Below, piece by piece: positions 25,283-37,417 of a stretch of 64,000 nucleotides of DNA. Origin of the DNA: Panicum virgatum (lineage: Eukaryota; Streptophyta; Magnoliopsida; Poales; Poaceae). The translations under genes and the position numbers were made by a program. A model generated the notes under the pieces. It had not been told where the DNA came from and ran no database searches. It saw nothing but the letters and a program-made list of their open reading frames with translations. Location of the stretch: assembly GCF_016808335.1 (NCBI RefSeq), contig NC_053144.1:56064195-56128194 (forward strand), in the 5' to 3' direction. The first letter of the stretch is position 1. The number at the start of each line of letters is the position of its first letter.

Positions 25283-28200
25283 CTGCAATGAAGATATTGC
25301 CGCCTTAAGGTTAGGGCCTACAGGAAGAGATTTCTTCCTTTTCCCCCCTTTGTTTGAGCAAACCGAATAGCACACACATGGCACATCTCATACCTCTTCA
25401 GTTCCGTTTTGTACTGATATCTCGTTGCAGACTCCAGAATCCTGATTGGAACCGACTCTTGCAGTTTATGAGCCTTTGTTTTTGGTGAACTGAGGGGTGT
25501 TTATCGCACAATGGAGCTATATTCTTTCGGAGTCTGCTCTAACAAACTAGGACTACTCATGTCATGCCAAGATGTTATGCAGAGTCTGGTTTTATAAGGA
25601 AGGCAAGTGAGGAGCGAATTTCGAATAGTTGGAACAAACACTCAAGCCTGACCCAATCTTCGCAGCAACTGAAAAGAGGTATAGATATATTATCCTTATT
25701 CCTTAAGGTACCTGTGGACCCTATGCGCATCAATCTTTTTATTTGTCAATTCTGTGAACACATTTGCATTCTGATTCCAACACTAACAAATATGGTTGAT
25801 ATTTTTTTAACTGGCACAAAGGGAGGGAGGGGGTTACAGGCATACAAATATTTGTTAAGTTTATTCTTCTTGCAGATAAATGTGGAACCTTGTTCTCAGG
25901 AAGAACTTTTGAGATGTTGTTTATAAGCTGTCTTTGAGCTTGTAGGGCTGCTATATTCTTGGACTATATCTTATATCTTACACGTTAAGAATTAATTCCG
26001 CTCTCCACTACACTTGTTTTATGAAATCAAAGGGAAACATCTGTGCATAGTCGGCATTGATTAGGATTCTGTATGTTTCGCAACCACAGATGCTGTTGCC
26101 AATGTATGCGTTCAGTGTCAAGCATGGTATATAGTCGATTAGATAATATTTTTTACCATTCATACGAGAGCAAAGTTTAAATTTCTTTTTGACCAGATGC
26201 ATCCAGAAGAAGAATTCAATAAAGTTTTGCATATAAATAAAGTGAAAGGAACTCATTCCATTAGTGATGCTTTCCTTGGGACTGCACAAAAGCAAAGCAT
26301 GGTATATTGGAATAAGCATATGATTCCCTTTTGTCTCCTCATGTAAGTTTTGTACTTGTTCGGCTATCAGGGAAAAGGAAAAGTGGATAGGCGAATCTAA
26401 CGGGGCTGTGCATCTGTATGGAGGAGTCCTCTGAGTTTGGTTGCTACCTGTTCTACATAAGACGCAGAAAGTAGGGGCTTAAAAATGACGGTTAGTTCCT
26501 TTATTTCACTGCTCTTTGTTGCTTTTGCTTTGTAAGCGCGCCCTATCCAAACCGATATGGTTATTCTTGTTTATTCGTCTTCCATGCTTCAAAGGACTGT
26601 CTCAGGTTCATTGTGATACCTTTAAGCTCTAACTGACATGAAGTCCAGTCATCTGGAATAGCCGAATAAGTGGTGCTTATCATTGTCTTATATAGAGTAT
26701 TTTTGTCTATTACTTGGTAGGTGCTATAATTTTCGGCCTGTAAGTGCCCCTTCCTGTTGATTCTCTGTAGTCCAGGTTTTCCTTTTAAGGGAATGGTTCG
26801 GTTAATTTTGGCCTGATTCCATTTGTTCTGGTTATCTTAAGTCGCAAACGCAAGATGTGCCACCTTGTACCTCAGAAATCAAATCTGGCCGTGGTAAATC
26901 AAATACATTGCATTCAGATCCTCTCAGGCTTTGCAAAAATAAAAAAATAAAAACTTGACAGGCATAATCTTTCCAGAGCAACTGGTACGAGTGGTCCAAG
27001 CAATACTATTTTGCGAGGCTTGCTTGTTGCCATTTGGTGGATCGGCCAGTCCTTTCCCAAGTTGTTTCAGGGAATCCCTGCACTTATAGGTCACCAGTTC
27101 CCCTTGTTCCATCCATTAGGATAAAAAAAATCCCCCATCCTACTGACATGATACCTGTGCCCCCATTCCTGTTCAAGCGAGGCATGCTGGTGCATTTCCG
27201 TCGCACCAAGCCGAGCCCGCTCCACGCATGATTCCACGAGCATTGGCCGGGGGGTTGTGTTGAATGATGGCCGGTCATCAGGAGCATAAAACCCAGGCCG
27301 CCTGCCGCATTAGAACATGGAATAAGCTCTTTCTGGCCGTAGCTTTTGGGGCTTTATCTTTGCGCGGGGATTGCATTGCATTCTGCTGTTGCTTGCTAAG
27401 TGCTCGGAATCGTATGCCCCCGCTCTCTCTGTAAAGCCCTCTTGACAGTTATCGTTTTCGCAGGCCGGCCGGCGGGCGGGCGGGCGCGGGCACGCGATCC
27501 CGCGTCAGGGAAGGGGAATAACGAAAAGCGTTGTTGACAGAGCTGGAGCTGGGGAATCCCGCGCTTTTTTTCTTCTTCTTCTTCTTCCGGGGCCAGAGAT
27601 GAGAAGGAATATATCGCCCGCCTGTGTCGACCTCGCCTGCTTGATTCTTTGTGCTCCGTGGCCTGGTTGTGCTCCGCGCGAGAGCAGAGCGGGGCGCCGT
27701 CAGGAAGAGCACGTGTGAACCGTGGCGAGGGTACACTGTTGGTAGTTTGGTACTGTGAGTAAGAGAGTGCTTTGCTCAGTTGCTGAGTGCAGAGTGCTCG
27801 TTGGTTGCTATGTAAAGTTATAAACCCAACCAGTCACTCCTGGTTGTGGCTGGATGCTGGGAGAAGGGGATGACTTGAAAATTGATGCCAATCGTGTTAA
27901 GTGTGTCTTCCTTGTTTGATATGACGAGCTAATGATCCATCGTGTTTTCTTCGAAGACTATTGATAGCATTTGTTAGTTGTTATTACAACAGACCTTTGG
28001 AGATGGAGATATTCGTTTCTGTCCTCGTCAGGAAAAGATATGTGGGTGCTCCGCACTTTCAGTGCCGGAAGTTTCGATCATCCCTTTGTCTCGTCTCGAG
28101 GAAAAGAACTCTTTTTTTTTTGACGGGAGAAGAGAAGGTTTCGATCATGTGATGTTTATGGGTGAGTTGACATTATTGTATGGTGTAGTTGGAGTCGGAG

Positions 28201-28498
28201 AGATCTAGTAACGACGGACTGGACGGGCAGCTTTGAGCGCTGGGCTGCTTGGAAAAGGCTGGCGGAGCCGCAGCCCAGCCGGCATGGACATGGCAGCTCC
28301 CCTGCGGCCCGGCCCATCTGAACAAGTGGGAACCGGCCGCCGCCTCGGCCCGTGATTTTTGGGGAGCGAGCGACCGGCGACGGCGGCAGCGGCTGCGCGC
28401 GCGCGCGGGTGGGCGGGCGGCAGGTGGGGTGTTGCGTTGCGTTGGGAGGTGAACTGAATGCGCGTGGGCTCTTTCCCGATCCGCGTGATCTGTTTATG
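25283..28498. other. Upstream of the PHL2-like gene, otherwise intergenic
   Basis: The first 110 bp look like a 5' UTR intron, followed (minus strand) by untranslated sequence. Further right I see no coding exon. GC-rich patches lie at 27450-27740 and 28200-28460, the first containing a cttcttcttctt run. ORFs of about 60-120 codons here have no domain or conserved motif. Confidence 0.45.
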
Positions 28499-28752
28499 CG
28501 CTGTGTTTAGTTTCTCCAAAGTTTTCAAATTTTCCATCACATCAAAACATTAAATATAGCAAATGACGTATGTATGGAATACTAAATGTTAGTAAATAAA
28601 ATAACTTATTGCACAGTTTAAATGTACATTGTGAGATGAATTTTTTGAGCCTAATTAACCCATAGTAAGACAATATTTATCACATACAAACAAAAAGTGC
28701 TATAATATTTTTTAGCTTTATTTTTCGCAAATTTGTTACCTCTAGACACAGC
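28499..28752. mobile_element. Degraded Tourist/PIF-like MITE
   Basis: The left side reads gctgtgtttagtttctcc and the right side ends in tagacacagc. The interior retains the family signatures agatgaattttttgagcctaat and a (t)gctataata element. Ends are mutated and the target duplication is uncertain. Confidence 0.5.
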
Positions 28753-29916
28753 CCTGGGATCTCGCCGGCGCAGCAGCGTTCTTGAATCGAGTGATGCAGC
28801 TGCACTAGCACGGCACCACGACGGAGCGTCACTGCCGGAGCGCCAGGATCCATGCCGCGGCAAGGAACAGGCGAACAGGACACCTGCCGGGCCCGGGTAC
28901 TGCTGCCCCGACAGGAGTGGAGAGTTGGGAGACAAGACACAACACTAAAAGGCTACCACTTGGCTCGCCGCCCGCTGCACGGTTGCAGTGCTGCGCGTCT
29001 TTTCAGGCTTCAACTGCAGGCGGCAGCGGCAGGCCCCAGGCCGTGACACAGCTTCTGTTTGACTGGACCCCTTGGGTGAGGCGCCACGCCGCACACGCAT
29101 CGCTCCTTTCCACCAAAACCCTCCCCAACCAGCCAAGCCCTCGACGAATTTTGCTCATCAACACGGCTACACGGGCACGTTCATGAATTTTGCTTCTGCG
29201 GAAGAGGGCTTGTCATCCTGATTTTGTACATTCAAACGCAGAAAACTTCAAATATTTCATTAGATCGGAATATATATGTTTTTAATAAACGGAGCATATT
29301 GCATCGGCGGCGTATGTTTTCATCCGATAAAACACCGTAACGATGACCGGGCTACCATATATTTGTTGAATGCACCTCGCCTAGTGGATTTTTGCAGCAT
29401 GCATGTGGACGTCAATTTGAATCGCCCATAAAAATCAGCAAGTTCCATAAATCTGCTGAGAAGGCTAGAACTACCTGATTAGGAAATATAAATGCATATG
29501 TAACGTTCTATCCATGAACAAGAAATAATGTACATAATTTATTCTACACGTAGAACTTTCTCTTCATTGACAAGAAAACCAAACCCTTTCTTGAAGAAAA
29601 GTAAAACCCCGGTTTCGAAATTCAAATACCATGCCAGAATACTTGGCATATATAGTATACTCCGAGCAGTAATTAATTAATTAATGCCATATACCCGCGG
29701 GTTAGTTGTAACCTAGGCGAACTGCAGGAGAGAGAGCCCACGACGAGTCCGGGGCGCAACCCGGGCCACCCTTCATATATTCGCTCCCCTTCCGACCCAT
29801 CCGCCTCGCCTCTACTCCTCCGCCCCTCGCCGCGCCGCTCCTGACCTGATCGACCGCGCGCGCCCGCTCGATCGCCCACAACCCTAGACGGCTACCCCCG
29901 ACCTCGCCGCGCTGCA
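28753..29916 (+). promoter_or_regulatory. Upstream region and 5' leader of the pyruvate kinase gene
   Basis: No gene is seen in 28753-29700, although 28760-29180 is GC-rich with non-conserved ORFs. A TATA-like stretch (catatatt, 29774-29781) lies about 140 bp before the start codon, followed by a C-rich leader. Confidence 0.45.
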
Positions 29917-32900
29917 ATGGCGGACGTGGAGTGCGTCGCCGCGGGGCCGGAGGAGATATGGCGGCGCCGGCCCAAGACCAAGATCGTCTGCACCCTCGGC
30001 CCGGCCTCGCGCTCCGTCGAGATGTGCGCGCGCCTGCTGCGCGCCGGCATGTGCGTCGCGCGCTTCAACTTCTCCCACGGCTCCCACGAGTACCACCAGG
30101 AGACCCTCGACAACCTCCGCAAGGCCATGGACCTCACCGGCCTCCTCTGCGCCGTCATGCTCGACACCAAGGTCCGGACTCTAGTGCGCGCCGTCGTTTA
30201 TATCGTCCACCCATATTTTTTTTACTGCACCGTTTAGGTTTCCGATGTAGGCGCTTGATCCGATCTGTGTATTGTTCCTGCGATTAGTATGTTGTGTTGT
30301 GTCTCATGCGTGAACGAGTTGAGATGAACGGCAAAAACTTTTCCATTTGTCGTAATGCCCATCCTACCGAAAGTAGGATTTTGGAAGTTTAGCTTCTGGC
30401 TGATGTCATGTGTTGTTTGTTTTTTTTATTATTTGACTTACTATGCTACTGGGGCGGCCGGCCGGGGACCAAGGTTTTAATTATTGGCAGATGGGCAGTA
30501 CTCGTTGGGCATGTCCGGGATATGGTTTCAATGGACTTAGAATAAACATTAAATTTTGTTTTGTTGTTTGCATCTAATTTGTTTATGTAAATCAAGGTGG
30601 ACCCCTGTTAGGGAATTAGATATGTTACATGGTTGGCATTTGTGGCGTGGCTTGTTGGAATTCACATGACAGATGACAAATACTCATTATGACGCCATTG
30701 CTTGTGTTTCTTATCAATGAAACTGGTCCCCTGAATCTGAATCGTTGTAGATTGCTGTCGAAGTCATTGGCTATGTGAAATTAACTTCTCTTGATCACGT
30801 CTCTTACGTGGTAGCTTTGTATTGTGACCTTGATTCTTTCGTAACAAATTGATACTAACTTATATATCCACCAAAATCACTTATATTAACCATTCTTGCA
30901 CCCATAGGCAACACAACTTTCAAAAAAATTGACTACTCATAGTTGCCGTGAGTTTGAAAACTATTGGCTCTTCTGCTCTACAGAGGGTTTTTTAGTTCAC
31001 TTATGGGCCTTGTTAATGTAGTTGATTTTCTTCGCTTAGTATAGGCAGTTCATGGAGGGGATTGACAGTATATATTAATCATGGTCAGATGTGCTAGTAT
31101 TTATAACCATCGGTACCTACATTATTCTCTGTTTTTCATGTTTATTTCAGTAATATAATATTCTCTAATAATTAGATAGTATTTGACTTCTGTGTCATGC
31201 TGACATGTCTGTGTGCTTGGGCTGTTTCTCTTTGGCCTTGGGCTGGCGTGAGTTGTAATGGGCCTTGAGCCTGGTGCGTGCGTTATCGTGGCTGCGTCCG
31301 CCTATTTGTCATGCTAACATGTGAGACTAGCATCGATGAAGAAAACAAACTTTTCCTCGCCAGCTATCTTCTTCTTCCTCCGGGCTCTGCTTTTCCTTCT
31401 CTAAACCCTCCAATTTCTCTCCGAAATCCTCCCTAGTATCGTGATCATCTCGATCTCACGGTTGGGATATCACAGTCTGCCAGCCAGAGCCACAAAGTGA
31501 ACTAAATGTTACATTTGGTCGCATGCATATAAACTGAAATCCTGAACTGTTACATTCCGTGTCTGTCTGCCTACCTTTACTGGTACTCATGTTGATTTTG
31601 AGATACACAATGTTATTGCAGAAATCTAGGCCTGGAATTTTTAGTACTTGGTAAATGTAGTGCATATTTTATATATGGTAAATACACGACATGCATGTCA
31701 TCCATGTATATACCCTTCTGTTTCAATTGATCTACAGGATTGATGCAAAATGCATTATTTTTTATGATTGTTAGAGGTGATTCATTATTTGTGTAGTTTC
31801 CAATGGATTAATATCTGCAGCATGCTGCTCGTCACAGATTTGTGCAAGAATTCATGCATATACCTGAGAGACTATATGAATATCTTGTGGAATGCAATCC
31901 AAAGTTGAATGCTTCTACTGTGTTGTTTGTGTGTTGAACCTTATGATTTTCCTGTTTGTACAGGGACCAGAGATTCGCACGGGCTTTTTGAAAGATGGCA
32001 AGCCTGTTAAGTTGACGCAAGGCAAAGAGATTACGATCACCACTGATTATTCCATAAAGGGTGATGAGAACATGATTTCTATGAGCTACCAAAAGATTGC
32101 TGTCGACCTGAAGCCTGGGAGCACTATACTTTGCGCTGATGGAACCATTACACTCACTGTGCTTTCATGTGATCCTGCACAAGGCTTGGTTCGTTGCCGT
32201 TGTGAGAACTCTGCTCTCCTTGGGGAGAGAAAAAATGTCAACCTTCCTGGAGTCATTGTGGATCTTCCAACATTGACAGAAAAAGACAAAGAGGATATCT
32301 TGAAGTGGGGTGTACCAAACAAAATAGACATGATCGCCTTGTCCTTCGTACGCAAAGGATCAGATCTTCAGTTGGTCCGAAGTGTGCTTGGTGAGCATGC
32401 CAAGTCAATCCTACTAATGTCCAAGGTATGCTCCAGTGAATTTGCATTCGTTGTTTGCCTGTTGCTGTTTGTTTTCTTATGCAATAGATATCTCTGTTCA
32501 GGTTGAGAATCAAGAAGGTGTTGCCAATTTTGATGAGATTCTTGCAAACTCAGATGCTTTCATGGTTGCCAGAGGGGATTTGGGAATGGAGATACCTATT
32601 GAGAAGATATTCTATGCGCAGAAGGTGATGATCTTCAAATGCAATGTGCAAGGAAAGCCTGTTGTTACCGCAACCCAGATGCTGGAGTCTATGATCAAAT
32701 CTCCTCGCCCTACACGAGCAGAAGCAACGGATGTTGCCAATGCTGTCCTGGATGGCACCGATTGTGTGATGCTTAGTGGTGAGACTGCAGCTGGGGCGTA
32801 TCCAGAGCTAGCAGTGCAGACAATGTCTAGAATTTGCTTGCAAGCAGAGTCACATACAGACTACGGAGCCATTTTCAAGTTAATTAGTAATGCTGCCCCA

Positions 32901-33317
32901 ATCCCTATGAGCCCACTGGAGAGTTTGGCGTCATCAGCTGTTCGAACTGCCAATATCTCCAAGGCGTCACTCATTTTGGTCCTCACCAGGGGAGGAACAA
33001 CCGCAAGGCTTGTGGCGAAGTACAGGCCAGCCATGCCAGTGATATCCGCCGTGGTCCCAGAAATGAAGACAGATGATAATTTCAACTGGACTTGCAGCGA
33101 CGAACGCCCCGCCAGGCACAGCATGATTGTTAGGGGCCTGATCCCGATGCTGAGTGCTGCTACCTCAAAGGCTTCTGATACCGAGGCAACTGAGGAAGCC
33201 ATCAACTTTGCCATAGATCATGCGAAGAAGCTCAAGATATGCAACTCTGGAGATTCAGTTGTCGCGTTGCATCGTATTGGCGCATCATCTATCATCAAGA
33301 TCTTGACAGTCAATTAG
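29917..33317 (+). CDS. Pyruvate kinase, cytosolic
   Basis: Three exons, 29917-30171, 31964-32425 and 32502-33317, with GT-AG introns all in phase 0, giving 510 residues, the usual length of plant cytosolic pyruvate kinase. The enzyme converts phosphoenolpyruvate and ADP to pyruvate and ATP, the last step of glycolysis. The N-terminal substrate region has KTKIVCTLGPASR and RFNFSHG. TKGPEIRTG spans the exon 1/2 junction, followed by the B-domain. The signature LLMSKVENQEG has the catalytic Lys239 at the exon 2/3 junction. ARGDLGMEIP (metal binding) and the ATQMLESMIKSPRPTRAE helix are intact. The C-terminal domain ends IIKILTVN. There is no transit peptide before the conserved start, which supports a cytosolic enzyme. 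Intron 1 (1.79 kb) contains a solo LTR at 31212-31474. All expected catalytic residues that I can identify are present, so it should be functional. Confidence 0.97.
31212..31474. mobile_element. 263-bp solo LTR in pyruvate kinase intron 1
   Basis: It begins TGTGCTTGGG and ends GATATCACA (TG...CA) and is flanked by a perfect 5-bp duplication GTCTG at 31207-31211 and 31475-31479. No internal retroelement sequence remains, so it is a solo LTR produced by recombination. The small size suggests Ty1/copia, which is inference. Confidence 0.75.
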
Positions 33318-34596
33318 TGTCCATGATGTGGGGTTGGTATTCGTGAGGGCAAATTTTGTTAGGCTGCGATTGGACCCTTTGCTAGAATCATTTTGTTGGC
33401 TCACCGCTTGTCTTGAGCTTCGAAGGTTGTCTTTTTAGTAGGAACCAAAAGGATGGCGTCTTTTGCTGTAGGGAAACAACGCCACGCGTTCGCTGAGCAT
33501 TGCATACGTTTGAAAACTCAATAATACATAACTTATATGCTAATGTGTCGTGTTTCCTGTTGATCTGGTCATTTTTAGTTATTCTAACTATCCGGTGGTT
33601 CTTACTTCTTAATATGTTGTCAGGCAGTGTCTGCCACGATTTCTGTTTATCCAGTTATTTCATTGCCGCAGTCGTGAGCAGAGCACTCGCTCCGATCTGA
33701 GAATTCGGCTTTCTTGAACAGGTTTAGCAACTGTGTAATGACTGCCGTTTTTGCAAAGAATGATTAGGGGTGAAGGATTGGGTTCCATGGACACTTTCAT
33801 GCCATTTAAGATAGCTTAGCGAGAATAGAGAAGAGGCCAAGTAGTTGATGGAATGATGGAGACGTACAACTCCATTATGTAGCTATTGAAGCTTCCCAAT
33901 CATACGAGAACAAACCAGAAAAAGAATATACGCACCGAATCAACCACCGGAGGACATGGTATTCTTGAGCTTGTCCCGGTCTACATTTCGCCAGGTCACA
34001 CACACACACACCGTGTTGACCAGAAGAGTATGAGCACATGGAACTTCCAATCAGGCATAGTATGCCTTATTTCCTGAACACTATCGTAACAAGTCTCTGA
34101 ACAAAATTTTTTTTAAAAAAAAACAGAAAACTTGATTATGAATTTATGATCGAACGCGTTAAGAGATAGTTGGTCGTAGAAAAACACGACACTAACAGAC
34201 AGAAAACTTTAGTTGTGATCGAACGCGTTAAGAGATTGTTGCGCGTAAGTTCTGACAGGGCCATGTGGTACCTAACGTCAAGGAAATATCCCATGAATTT
34301 GTGACACTGAAACCATCTGGCACAATTTACTGACGGAATGTGGTTTCAGCAACAGTAAGGCAGATGGACAACACCAGGAAGCAATATTCGAGCAGAAATT
34401 TTAGTTTTTGGTTGCATAGATGCTCTGGCAGCGTTGATAGATGCATTCTCCAATAATCTCCATCCACCTGAACAAAACTAGTGCAAATAAACCTATGGAC
34501 AAATGCAGCTTTACAATGGCCAATATTAACCCAATCATCACGTAGTAGAAATCAAGAACGAGCTTCTATAAGATTTTCTTTATTCTGTTCGTTGCA
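33318..34596. other. Pyruvate kinase 3' UTR, then intergenic
   Basis: The 3' UTR probably runs about 200 bp; an aataata signal is near 33519. A direct repeat around gatcgaacgcgttaagagat occurs at about 34149 and 34216. No gene is seen between the two convergent genes. Confidence 0.5.
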
Positions 34597-35595
34597 TCAA
34601 GACGACGACGATGAGCTCCCGTTTGATCTTTGCGAGAACAGCCCGCCAAAAGGCCACGAGAACCAGTGCCTCCTGCCGCCGCTTCCCCCGTCGCCGCCGC
34701 GCGCGTTGCCACCGGCCTCGTCGCCAGCGCGCCGGCCGCTGCCGGCCGGGTCAACCGGCTCCTCCGCTGGCAGCTGGTGCCTGCACACGGGGCAGGAGCT
34801 GTGCATCTCCAGCCACGGCACGATGCAGGGGTCGTGGAACCGGTGCTTGCACGGCATCTCCCGCGTCTCGCCGCCGGCCGCGACCTCGTCGAGGCACACG
34901 GGGCAGGTGAAGGCCTCGCGCACCCGGACCGTCGGCAGCGCGGCAACGGCCTCCTTCCTGGCCGGCGGCGTGCCCTGTCGGCTCGGGTCGGTCTCGGCCA
35001 GGTACTCCAGCAGCAGGTCCAGCCCGGGGCCGAGGAACAGGTCCCCGAGCGTCAGCCCGCCGCGGCCCAGGGCGGCGGCGGCGGCGGCGCCGTCCCCTCG
35101 CTCTTGTCCCAGGAGCATGGCGCGCGCGTCCGCGGGGCTGACGAGCACGACCCGCTCGCGCCCCGCGTCGGCGGTGTCTGCTTCGTGGAGCGCGTTGAGC
35201 AGCTGCAGGAGGGCGATGTTGCGGTACTGCCGCCGCGCGAAAGCCGCGAGGTCCCCTCCGCCGCCGCCGCCGCCGGCGTCGAGGCCGTGGCCGCGGCCGT
35301 GGTCCTGGCCCTGGCGGCCGGACGAGGCGGCGAGGAAGTCCATGAGCACGGGCGCCCAGAGCGAGACCTCGCGCTCCAACGCGGCTTCCGGGGCGTCCAC
35401 GATCGGCTCGCCGGCAGCACGCCCTGGGATCGCCGCGCCGCCGGCGCCTCCTAGCGAGTCCACGGCCATCTCCTCCACGAAGCCGGAGTGGCAGTGGGGG
35501 CACTTGACCTCCTCGATGCCCAGCACGGGCCGTATGATCAGCGAGCACATGTGGCAGAAGTACCTGGAAGCCGCCGCGCCGTATGCCTCGTCCAT
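34597..35595 (-). CDS. RING-H2 E3 ubiquitin ligase with N-terminal zinc ribbon
   Basis: A single-exon gene of 332 residues. The N-terminal zinc ribbon has C14-x2-C17 and C32-x2-C35 (YFCHMC ... CPHCHSGF). A long low-complexity Gly/Ala-rich middle follows. The RING-H2 finger has ligands C231, C234, C249, H251, H254, C257, C268 and C271 (CPVC...CKHRFH..C...CPVC), with the Trp (W261) that usually contacts the E2. This architecture matches the plant RHC/RDUF/SIRP-type cytosolic or nuclear E3 ligases, many of them involved in stress and ABA responses. The specific substrate is not deducible. The C-terminus is Gly/Ser rich and ends in a run of serines. The start was chosen because the zinc ribbon begins immediately after it. 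The very GC-rich sequence produces a long antisense ORF that I reject. Confidence 0.94.
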   Translation of the reverse strand: MDEAYGAAASRYFCHMCSLIIRPVLGIEEVKCPHCHSGFVEEMAVDSLGGAGGAAIPGRAAGEPIVDAPEAALEREVSLWAPVLMDFLAASSGRQGQDHGRGHGLDAGGGGGGGDLAAFARRQYRNIALLQLLNALHEADTADAGRERVVLVSPADARAMLLGQERGDGAAAAAALGRGGLTLGDLFLGPGLDLLLEYLAETDPSRQGTPPARKEAVAALPTVRVREAFTCPVCLDEVAAGGETREMPCKHRFHDPCIVPWLEMHSSCPVCRHQLPAEEPVDPAGSGRRAGDEAGGNARGGDGGSGGRRHWFSWPFGGLFSQRSNGSSSSSS

Positions 35596-36734
35596 GCCTT
35601 CCCTTGCCTGCGCTCTGTTCCTCCGCCTTCTTGATCAAGAACTACACCCAAGAACAGAATTCTATCAGAGCTTGATGAAATCAGAGCAATATTCTACTTG
35701 CTGAACTGAACAGGTGATCTAACCCAGATCCATGGATAGAACTTTACCAGCCAAGAGATCGTGGAGCCTCTGCTTCCTCTTCTTCTACGCGATCACCAAG
35801 CTGGCCTGAATCTGCTTCCTCGGTCAGGGCAGGGAACCAGACGACCAGAGCAAGCAACCCGCGTAAAAACAAGCGAGAAGAAGGATCCAGAACAGCAAGG
35901 AAAGCGGGTTTATCCGGAGTTCCGGACCCGGAGCGGCGACGACCTAGCAAGAGGATGACGCCGCACGCGACGCGACCCGGGTATTAGTAAAACTCGTGGG
36001 CGCGCCTTGGGATCATATCATTGGCCTGGCCGCTTCTTGTTTCGCATCAACCGCGCCGTCGCCTGGCCAACCAACGGAGAGCTCGATCTGCGGAGACTCT
36101 GAAGCCTGGATTATTTTCCTTTTTTTTTCTGTGGAGTTCTACGTTGCTGTCGTGGGCGACGGGCCGCAAGGATCCAAGTCGTGCGCGATGCAATACGGCC
36201 AAACCGAAGAATGAGACGGGTAGAGCGGGATGGGCATGGTGTGGGGACAGTGATCTGTACAAATTCTCTTTGGTGTATACGAGACGGGCTCTGTGATGTT
36301 TAGTCCGTATGATCGGAGCAGCTAACTGGAGAGTTGCTGCGACAGGTGATGGATATCCAACCATTTTTTGTTTGATTAGTTGAACGGGTTGAATCGGCAA
36401 CCATTTTTGCTGCGACAATGACACCATGAATCGAGATGCTGCTAGAGGCAAAACCTACGGTATTATAATTGCTTGGTTAGCCCGAATTCTTTTAATGATA
36501 ATTACAAGCGAAATGATTTATATGTCGCTATCAGGTGCCAATTGCGTGTAGCTCAACTGGTTAGTATCTTTATTGCAACTGGTAATGTATTTTTAAAAAA
36601 TGCTTTTCTTATGATGACCATTGGCATTTTTGGCTATTTTCATGCGACGGGTAGTGCATTCTCACATTCGCTATTCCTTCTTCCTACTTTTGTTAAAGAA
36701 GAGACAGCAAATAGAAATAATCCTTGGCTTTACA
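35596..36734. other. RING gene 5' flank and intergenic, no gene seen
   Basis: The RING gene promoter should lie here, read leftwards. The ORFs (65-134 codons) carry no domain. No repeats of note until the MITE at 36735. Confidence 0.45.
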
Positions 36735-36865
36735 ACACTCTGTTCGCTGCAATCAGCCAACAGTGTTTTTCTCTCACACCAAACCAGCGCCAGCCACCAG
36801 CCAGCTAACAGTACTTTTTTCTCACAACAAATCAGCACCAGCCACCAGCCACAGCCAGCCGAAAA
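36735..36865. mobile_element. Short MITE, gttcggctgg family (degraded ends)
   Basis: Contains two copies of the family motif (acagtgtttttctctcacac and acagtacttttttctcacaa), each followed by ccagc-rich sequence, and closes with agccagccgaa. The left terminus is imperfect (ctgttcgctgc). It corresponds in layout to 15362-15501 and 38811-38963. Confidence 0.55.
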
Positions 36866-37337
36866 GTTACACGTTGGCCAGAGACAAAAGTTCTCATAAA
36901 ATCACCTTTTTCAAAACAATATTTCTTTGTTGGCAACGTGAAAAGTGAGAAAGAGTTTTAATTTGATGGATTAAAAAAGAATATTATTTTTTATATTTAG
37001 ATGATGGAAGGGTTCGTTTATTTTGGGGGGGGGGGTTAATCTTCAATCCTTCAAAAAAAATTACCAATCAATTTTTTTGCTCAAAATTCTCCGCATTACG
37101 TTTGTCAGCGTTATTTTTGTATTACAAAATAAATCAACGGAATTCCTACAGATGAAACAAGCCGTTTTTTTTTTGAGAATATGAAACAAGCCGAATGGTG
37201 GGCGATGCATTTGTCCATGGGCCACCTAGCAAACCTCTATTTGGCCCATCTAAAATGGGACAAGAATCCAGAGAATAAATTAGAAACGGGCCCAGAACAG
37301 GCTACGGCGGAGGAAGGACGGAGGAGAGAGGGAGAGG

Positions 37338-37377
<40 letters not shown>

Positions 37378-37417
37378 CTAATCTCGGTCGCCGTAGAACG
37401 AGCTGCAGCCCCAGTCG
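36866..37417 (+). promoter_or_regulatory. Upstream region and 5' leader of the RHIP1-like gene
   Basis: AT-rich sequence with a run of 11 G at 37025-37035. A GA tract at 37333-37374 lies 44 bp before the start codon and is probably in the leader. I identified no TATA box. Confidence 0.5.
37333..37374 (+). repeat. (GA)n tract in the RHIP1-like 5' leader
   Basis: About 42 bp of GA dinucleotides. It mirrors the CT tract before WOX12 and may act as a GAGA-type promoter or leader element, or be only a microsatellite. Confidence 0.9.

Noticed and set aside
34481..35704. Plus-strand ORF of 407 codons
   Set aside because: Antisense to the RING-H2 gene. It is an artefact of very GC-rich codons, with low-complexity Ser/Pro/Arg content and no domain.
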